In this document: positions 58,558 through 64,000 of the stretch, piece after piece
Position numbering within the stretch: position 1 is the first letter of the stretch
How the letters are laid out: each line of letters starts with the position of its first letter
Assembly (NCBI RefSeq): GCF_001050345.1
Contig: NZ_LFMW01000003.1
Coordinates: 62,001-126,000 of the forward strand
Origin: Pseudomonas fildesensis
GTDB taxonomy: Bacteria > Pseudomonadota > Gammaproteobacteria > Pseudomonadales > Pseudomonadaceae
Length of the DNA: 64,000 bases
Direction of reading: 5' to 3'
Position numbers and translations under genes: made by a program
Notes under the pieces: model-generated
Database searches by the model: none
What the model was told of the DNA's origin: nothing
What the model saw: only the letters and a program-made list of their open reading frames with translations

Positions 58558-60240
58558 ATGGATATTAAACGCACGATCCTGATCGTCGCCCTGGCAATCG
58601 TGTCCTACGTCATGGTTCTTAAGTGGAACCAGGACTACGGCCAAGCTGCCCTGCCGACTCAGAATGTTGCTACCAATCAGGCTGCGCCGGCTATTGCGGA
58701 CACCCCGTTGGGTAACAATGCGTCCGCGAGTGCCGATGTTCCCAGCGCGAATGGCGAGACCCGCGCTCCTTTAGAAACGCCTGTGGTCACCAACAAAGAC
58801 CTCATCCACGTCAAAACGGATGTGCTCGACCTGGCTATCGACCCGCAAGGTGGTGATATCGCGCAGCTGAAACTGCCGCTGTATCCACGTCGCCAAGACC
58901 ATCCGGATGTTCCGTTCCAGCTGTTCGATAACGGCGGCGAACGTACTTATCTGGCACAAAGCGGCCTGACTGGTACCAACGGTCCTGATGCACGTGCTAC
59001 CGGTCGTCCGGTTTATTCGACCGAACAGAAGACTTATCAACTGGCCGACGGCCAGAATCAGTTGAATGTCGACCTGAAATTCAGCCTCGACGGCGTCAAC
59101 TACATCAAGCGCTTCAGCTTTACCCGTGGTCTGTACGACTTGAAGGTCACTTACCTGATCGACAACGAAAGCGACAAACCGTGGAGCGGCAACCTGTTTG
59201 CCCAGCTCAAGCGTGATGGCAGCTCCGATCCTTCTTCCAGCACCGCCACCGGCACCGCGACTTACCTGGGCGCCGCCCTGTGGACAAGTGGCGAGCCGTA
59301 CAAAAAAGTGTCGATGAAAGATATCGACAAGGGCGCGCTGAAAGAAACCGTCCAGGGCGGTTGGGTTGCCTGGTTGCAACACTACTTCGTGACCGCATGG
59401 ATCCCGAACAAGGGTGAAGCGAACCTGGTTCAAACCCGCAAGGACAGCCAGGGCAACTACATCATTGGTCTCACTGGCCCGGCGGTGACCGTCGCTCCAG
59501 GTGCCAAGGCTGAAACCAGCGCTACCCTGTACGCCGGCCCGAAAAGCCAGGCCGTGCTGAAAGAGTTATCCCCAGGTCTGGAACTGACTGTGGATTACGG
59601 CATTCTGTGGTTCATTGCCCAGCCGATTTTCTGGCTGCTGCAACATATCCACAGCATCGTCGGCAACTGGGGCTTCTCGATCATCTTCCTGACGATGCTG
59701 ATCAAGGGGATCTTCTTCCCTCTGTCGGCTGCCAGCTACAAGTCGATGGCGCGCATGCGTGCCGTGGCCCCTAAACTGGCCGCGCTGAAAGAACAACATG
59801 GCGATGACCGGCAGAAAATGTCGCAGGCCATGATGGAGCTGTACAAGAAAGAGAAGATCAACCCGCTGGGTGGATGCTTGCCGATTCTGGTGCAGATGCC
59901 GGTGTTCCTGTCGCTGTACTGGGTACTCCTGGAAAGCGTGGAAATGCGCCAGGCGCCGTTCATGCTGTGGATAACTGACCTGTCGATCAAAGACCCGTTC
60001 TTTATCCTGCCGATCATCATGGGTGCGACCATGTTTATCCAGCAGCGCTTGAACCCAACGCCTCCGGATCCGATGCAGGCCAAGGTAATGAAAATGATGC
60101 CAATCATCTTCACCTTCTTCTTCCTGTGGTTCCCGGCTGGCCTGGTGCTGTACTGGGTGGTCAACAACGTGTTGTCGATCTCTCAACAGTGGTACATCAC
60201 ACGTAAAATCGAAGCGGCTACCAAAAAAGCCGAGGCGTAA
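58558..60240 (+). CDS. yidC: Membrane protein insertase YidC
   Basis: 560 residues. N-terminal signal anchor (TILIVALAIVSYVMVLKW), an Ala/Asn/Thr-rich linker, a large periplasmic beta domain (about 75-340) and the C-terminal five-helix insertase core (GNWGFSIIFLTMLIKGIFFPL, the conserved hydrophilic-groove Arg in YKSMARMRAV, and MPVFLSLYWVLLESVE). Inserts membrane proteins alone or with Sec. Confidence 0.97.
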   Translation: MDIKRTILIVALAIVSYVMVLKWNQDYGQAALPTQNVATNQAAPAIADTPLGNNASASADVPSANGETRAPLETPVVTNKDLIHVKTDVLDLAIDPQGGDIAQLKLPLYPRRQDHPDVPFQLFDNGGERTYLAQSGLTGTNGPDARATGRPVYSTEQKTYQLADGQNQLNVDLKFSLDGVNYIKRFSFTRGLYDLKVTYLIDNESDKPWSGNLFAQLKRDGSSDPSSSTATGTATYLGAALWTSGEPYKKVSMKDIDKGALKETVQGGWVAWLQHYFVTAWIPNKGEANLVQTRKDSQGNYIIGLTGPAVTVAPGAKAETSATLYAGPKSQAVLKELSPGLELTVDYGILWFIAQPIFWLLQHIHSIVGNWGFSIIFLTMLIKGIFFPLSAASYKSMARMRAVAPKLAALKEQHGDDRQKMSQAMMELYKKEKINPLGGCLPILVQMPVFLSLYWVLLESVEMRQAPFMLWITDLSIKDPFFILPIIMGATMFIQQRLNPTPPDPMQAKVMKMMPIIFTFFFLWFPAGLVLYWVVNNVLSISQQWYITRKIEAATKKAEA

Positions 60241-60265
60241 TTTACTCTGTGGTTAACCACTCAAG

Positions 60266-60287
60266 ACGCCCCCTAGTGGGGCGTTTT
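60266..60287 (+). terminator. Rho-independent terminator after yidC
   Basis: ACGCCCC-ctagt-GGGGCGT followed by TTTT(GC)TTT; 26 bp behind the yidC stop and 33 bp ahead of mnmE. Confidence 0.88.
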
Positions 60288-60319
60288 GCTTTCCGTCACT
60301 TTTGTTCTGGAACCTGCTG

Positions 60320-61690
60320 ATGAGCGCTCCTCGTGAAACCATCGCTGCTGTTGCTACCGCTCAAGGTCGCGGCGGTGTCGGTATCGTTCGAATTTCCGGG
60401 CCGCTCGCCGGCATCGCGGCCAAGGCCATCAGCGGCCGCGAATTGAAGCCGCGTTACGCCCATTACGGGCCGTTTCTGGATGCCCATGACGAGGTGTTGG
60501 ACGAAGGCCTGGCGCTTTATTTCCCAGGCCCGAATTCCTTTACCGGTGAAGACGTCCTGGAATTACAGGGCCACGGCGGTCCCGTGGTGTTGGATATGCT
60601 GCTGCAGCGTTGCCTGCAATTGGGTTGCCGCCTGGCGCGTCCAGGAGAATTCAGCGAGCGAGCATTCCTCAACGACAAGCTCGACCTGGCCCAGGCCGAA
60701 GCCATTGCTGACTTGATCGAAGCCAGTTCTGCACAGGCGGCACGCAATGCCTTGCGTTCTCTGCAAGGTGCGTTTTCCCTGCGTGTGCATAACTTGACCG
60801 AGCAATTGATCAACCTGCGCATTTACGTAGAGGCGGCAATTGATTTTCCGGAGGAGGAAATCGACTTCCTCGCCGATGGCCACGTCTTGGCGATGCTGGA
60901 TAAAGTCCGTGATGAGTTATCCACAGTGCTGCGCGAAGCCGGGCAAGGGGCTTTGCTGCGTGACGGCATGACGGTAGTCATTGCCGGACGCCCCAATGCC
61001 GGCAAATCCAGCCTGTTGAATGCCCTGGCGGGCCGTGAAGCGGCCATCGTCACAGAGATCGCGGGCACGACCCGGGATATCTTGCGCGAACATATCCATA
61101 TCGACGGTATGCCGTTGCACGTGGTCGACACTGCCGGGTTGCGCGATACCGACGACCAGGTGGAAAAAATCGGTGTGGAACGGGCGCTCAAGGCGATCAG
61201 CGAGGCGGATCGGGTGTTGTTGGTAGTCGATGCCACAGCGTCGGAGGCTGTGGATCCTTTTGCGCTGTGGCCGGAATTCCTCGAGCAACGACCGGACCCG
61301 GCCAAAGTCACCTTGATCCGTAACAAGGCCGACCTGACGGGCGAAGCCATTGCGATGGAAACCAGTGAGGATGGCCATGTCACTATCAGCCTGAGCGCCA
61401 AGTCGGCCGGTGACGGTCTGGAATTGCTGCGCGAGCACCTCAAGGCCTGTATGGGCTATGAGCAGACCTCGGAAAGCAGCTTCAGTGCTCGCCGCAGACA
61501 CCTGGAGGCGCTACGCCATGCCAGCGCGGCGCTGGAGCACGGTCGGGCACAGCTGACCTTGGCGGGGGCAGGGGAGCTGCTGGCTGAGGATCTACGTCAG
61601 GCACAGCAGCTGCTGGGGGAAATTACCGGAGCATTTAGCTCCGATGATTTGCTGGGGCGGATCTTTTCCAGCTTCTGTATCGGTAAATAG
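60320..61690 (+). CDS. mnmE: tRNA uridine-5-carboxymethylaminomethyl modification GTPase MnmE
   Basis: 456 residues. N-terminal folate-binding domain ([21 protein letters not shown]), helical domain, and a G domain with [27 protein letters not shown] and RNKADL. The C-terminal CIGK provides the essential Cys. Works with MnmG on wobble uridines. Start ATG 60320 ([10 protein letters not shown]) rather than 60302. A TTATCCACA box lies inside (60917-60925) and another just after the stop (61696-61704). Confidence 0.97.
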   Translation: MSAPRETIAAVATAQGRGGVGIVRISGPLAGIAAKAISGRELKPRYAHYGPFLDAHDEVLDEGLALYFPGPNSFTGEDVLELQGHGGPVVLDMLLQRCLQLGCRLARPGEFSERAFLNDKLDLAQAEAIADLIEASSAQAARNALRSLQGAFSLRVHNLTEQLINLRIYVEAAIDFPEEEIDFLADGHVLAMLDKVRDELSTVLREAGQGALLRDGMTVVIAGRPNAGKSSLLNALAGREAAIVTEIAGTTRDILREHIHIDGMPLHVVDTAGLRDTDDQVEKIGVERALKAISEADRVLLVVDATASEAVDPFALWPEFLEQRPDPAKVTLIRNKADLTGEAIAMETSEDGHVTISLSAKSAGDGLELLREHLKACMGYEQTSESSFSARRRHLEALRHASAALEHGRAQLTLAGAGELLAEDLRQAQQLLGEITGAFSSDDLLGRIFSSFCIGK

Positions 61691-61709
61691 CAACGTTATC
61701 CACAACCCC

Positions 61710-61730
61710 GTAGGAGCTGGCTTGCCAGCG
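61710..61730. repeat. Single REP palindrome (GTAGGAGCTGGCTTGCCAGCG)
   Basis: GCTGG-cttg-CCAGC hairpin with the GTAGGA lead of the short fluorescens-group REP, unpaired here. It lies between convergent mnmE and the receptor gene. Confidence 0.7.
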
Positions 61731-61766
61731 CTAGCTGCCTGAAGAACGCCTTAATGCTTCAGGCCA

Positions 61767-64000
61767 TTACCAGTTGTAGGAAACCGTCCCGAGCAGCGTA
61801 CGGCTGTCGCCCCAATAGCAGCGGCCCGCATCGTTGCAACCGGACACATACTCCTTGTCGAATAGGTTCTTCGCGTTCACGTCCACCGACCAGTGCTTGT
61901 CGATCTGATAGCCCACAGCGGCATCCACCAAGGTGACGCTTCCCGCATCCAACTTCCCGTACAGCGTTGGTTGGGTATAGGAAAAGGTACTGTCGAAATA
62001 ACGAATACCACCGCCAAAGGACAGTCCCTTGAGTTGGCTATCGAGGAAACGGTATTTGCCCCACACCGAAGCCTGGTTACGTGGAACGCCAGTCATCTGA
62101 TGCCCTTCCACCAACGACGTCGCGGAATCCTTGGTAATCCGTGCATCGGTGTAGGTGTAGGCCGCAGTGACGTTCAGGTTAGGCGTGATGTTGCTGTTGA
62201 CCTCCACTTCCACGCCCTTGGCCTGGCTCTCGCCTACCTGGCGATAGCTGTTGGTAGTGGCATCGAGGTAGGTGTCGTCCTGTTTGCGCAGGTCATACAC
62301 CGACAGTGTCATCGCTGTGTCCCAGCCGATAGGCTCGTACTTCACGCCCACTTCATATTGGCTGCTGGTGATTGGCTTCAAGGGTGAACCGGCGTTGGAA
62401 ATCTGCTGCACCGGGACAAACGCTGTGGAATAGCTGACATACGGCGTAATGCCGTTGTCGAACTGGTACATCACTCCGCCCTGATAGGTGAACTTGCGAT
62501 CATCGGAACCGGTGTTACTGGCCTTGTTCACTTTGTCGCGGAAATCGCTGTCGACCCAGTCCTGACGGCCACCCAGCAGGAACAGCCAGTGGTCGTACTT
62601 GCTCTGGATCTGTGCATATACCCCCTTCATCTGCTGCTCTAGTAATGTATTTTGCACCTCTATCGGTGTAAGAGGGTCGCGCAGGTACACCGGGTTATAC
62701 ACATTGATGGTGCCGGCGAAACCAGCGTCCCAGTCCTGGTTGAACGACGTTCGATCGTAGCTGGCACCGAACAGCAACGTGTTTTCCAGACCGCCTACCT
62801 GGAATTTCCCTTCGAGCTGGTTATCCAGGGAGTAGACCATCGACTTGTTGTAGCGGTCGTAGGCAGTCATGTTCAGTTGCGTACGGAAGCCGCGGTTATT
62901 CAGCGCGCTTGGCCAGGTTTCGTGGCGGTTGATACGCGACTGCATATAGCGCGAGTTCTGGCGGAACAGCCAATCGTCGTTGAAGCTGTGGCTGAATTCG
63001 TAGCCGGCGCTCCAGATTTCACGCTCGAAAGTGTTCCAGTCCGGATCACCGAGCAGGGTGTGCTTGGAGAGCTTGCCGTTAGGGTTTGTGAGCAATGTGC
63101 CGGCGGCCGGTAGGCCGAGTTCCAGGTTGGTATGGTCTTTCTGATAATTGGCCAACAGAGTGAGCGTGTTGTAGTCGTCGAAATTCAAGGTCAGGGATGG
63201 CGCAACATAGAGGCGATCATCAGGCACGTGGTCGGTCTGGGTGTCGGACTTGCGGCCAAGCATCACCATCCGGCCGAGTACATTGCCGCTGTCATTGAGC
63301 GGGCCCGAGATATCAACACCCAGCTGGCGCCGGTTATTGGAGCCGTAGCCTAACTGAACTTCACCCTGGGGTGTTGCCGTTGGGTGTTTGCTCACAAGGT
63401 TGACCAACCCACCGGGGGCGTTCTCGCCGTAGAGCAGGGAAGAAGGACCACGGAAAATTTCTACACGCTCCAGGCCGTAGGGTTCGCTGGTGGTGTCATA
63501 CCGATTGCCTTGCACCCGGAGTCCATCGCGTAGCAGGCCGTAGCCATAATCGGTGGCATTGAAACCGCGAATGAAGAACAGATCCCCGGCCAGGCCGTCA
63601 CCGGCAGCGAAGGGCGGTGCGAAGATTCCGGGCACATAGCCCAAAACCTCGGTAAGGGTCTGGGATTTCTGGTCTTTGATACGCTGCCCCGTGACCACCG
63701 ATACCGAACGCGGGGTCTCGGACAGCGGCGTGCTGGTCTTGGTACCAATGCGACTGTTTTGCGCCTTGTAGCCAACATCCCCAGCAATCTCTTGATTGAA
63801 ACCGTCCAGTTGATAAGTGCTGACGGTAGTCGGAGCGAGCGTCAGTTGCCCGGCAGGCGCCGCCTGTAATACATAGCTGCCGGGTGCTTGGATTACCGCC
63901 TGCAATCCCGAATTTTGCAACAACAGCACGAAGCCCTGGTCGACCGAGTAATCACCTTCCAAGCCTGGCGTGTTCAACAGCGCAGTTTGCTCGGGCGAGA
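61767..64000 (-). CDS. TonB-dependent siderophore receptor with STN domain (5' end outside the window)
   Basis: About 744 residues are visible; the frame continues beyond base 64000, so the signal peptide and first part of the STN domain are missing. Order seen: end of STN (TALLNTPGLEGDYSVDQGFVL, then YVLQAAPAGQLTLAP), plug domain (TPLSETPRSVSVVTGQRIKDQ, VFIRG-like LFFIRGFNATDYGYGLLRDG, RVEIFRGPSSLLYGENAPGG), then a 22-strand barrel ending GTVSYNW. The FpvA/FoxA type imports a ferric siderophore across the outer membrane. The STN domain implies surface signalling to an anti-sigma factor, whose genes would lie to the right. Confidence 0.92.
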   Translation of the reverse strand, partial: SPEQTALLNTPGLEGDYSVDQGFVLLLQNSGLQAVIQAPGSYVLQAAPAGQLTLAPTTVSTYQLDGFNQEIAGDVGYKAQNSRIGTKTSTPLSETPRSVSVVTGQRIKDQKSQTLTEVLGYVPGIFAPPFAAGDGLAGDLFFIRGFNATDYGYGLLRDGLRVQGNRYDTTSEPYGLERVEIFRGPSSLLYGENAPGGLVNLVSKHPTATPQGEVQLGYGSNNRRQLGVDISGPLNDSGNVLGRMVMLGRKSDTQTDHVPDDRLYVAPSLTLNFDDYNTLTLLANYQKDHTNLELGLPAAGTLLTNPNGKLSKHTLLGDPDWNTFEREIWSAGYEFSHSFNDDWLFRQNSRYMQSRINRHETWPSALNNRGFRTQLNMTAYDRYNKSMVYSLDNQLEGKFQVGGLENTLLFGASYDRTSFNQDWDAGFAGTINVYNPVYLRDPLTPIEVQNTLLEQQMKGVYAQIQSKYDHWLFLLGGRQDWVDSDFRDKVNKASNTGSDDRKFTYQGGVMYQFDNGITPYVSYSTAFVPVQQISNAGSPLKPITSSQYEVGVKYEPIGWDTAMTLSVYDLRKQDDTYLDATTNSYRQVGESQAKGVEVEVNSNITPNLNVTAAYTYTDARITKDSATSLVEGHQMTGVPRNQASVWGKYRFLDSQLKGLSFGGGIRYFDSTFSYTQPTLYGKLDAGSVTLVDAAVGYQIDKHWSVDVNAKNLFDKEYVSGCNDAGRCYWGDSRTLLGTVSYNW

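Noticed and set aside
62080..62096. Half parS-like ACGTGGAAC inside the receptor gene
   Set aside because: Only one half-site; far from the other sites.

Overview
The window is about 60% GC chromosomal DNA from a Pseudomonas, most likely the P. fluorescens group. The evidence is the gene content and order (rpmH-rnpA-yidD-yidC-mnmE to the right of oriC, dnaA-dnaN-recF-gyrB to its left), perfect and near-perfect parS sites, typical pseudomonad proteins (TrpI with divergent trpBA, FAD-dependent gluconate dehydrogenase, a PA0069-type radical SAM protein), and many REP-type palindromes of the fluorescens kind. No phage, transposase, integrase, CRISPR array, tRNA or rRNA was seen.

Layout. 1-1.3 kb: start of a SulP transporter behind a beta-carbonic anhydrase. 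1.5-2.6 kb: radical SAM gene under a near-ideal LexA box. 2.7-6.5 kb: three-gene gluconate 2-dehydrogenase operon. 6.8-13 kb: TpbA-like phosphatase, yheV-prlC, gamma-carbonic anhydrase plus HAD phosphatase, a lipoprotein peptidase, a small lipoprotein and a DUF1161 protein. 13.7-16.5 kb: OsmC, a luciferase-like monooxygenase, a second DUF1161 protein, dodecin and a DUF883 protein. 16.5-19.5 kb: trpI and trpBA. 19.6-20.1 kb: CigR/RcnB-like protein. 20.4-24.6 kb: D-galactonate operon dgoKADT without a local regulator. 24.9-30.6 kb: DOPA-dioxygenase-like protein, then choline-O-sulfate use (LysR regulator, betC, choX) and a SulP permease. 30.7-36.3 kb: aroE-hemF, qor, tsaC, dprA and a secreted protein that appears to have lost its LysM domain. 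36.4-41.1 kb: def, fmt-rsmB-trkA, TPR protein. 41.2-47.2 kb: lpxL/htrB, tag, glyQS-gmhB, plsC. 47.4-50.9 kb: divergent CHASE2 histidine kinase and OmpR-type regulator. 51-57.2 kb: gyrB, recF, dnaN, dnaA. 57.2-57.8 kb: oriC. 57.8-61.7 kb: rpmH, rnpA, yidD, yidC, mnmE. 61.8-64 kb: STN-containing TonB-dependent siderophore receptor running off the right edge.

How it works together. The 50.9-57.8 kb core combines the replication origin, initiator, sliding clamp, gyrase B and three ParB-binding parS sites, two of them inside recF, so initiation and segregation signals are interleaved with coding sequence. Around it lie housekeeping operons and compact metabolic cassettes for gluconate, galactonate and choline sulfate.

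No unmistakably new system is present. The signals I would look at first are: REP-type elements whose arms carry 18-bp units in tandem, symmetrically on both sides; a perfect 10-10-10 inverted repeat upstream of the response-regulator gene, with a possible gene remnant next to the kinase; the LysM-less protein; and the regulator-less dgo operon. All functional assignments are from reading the translations. No database search was run.
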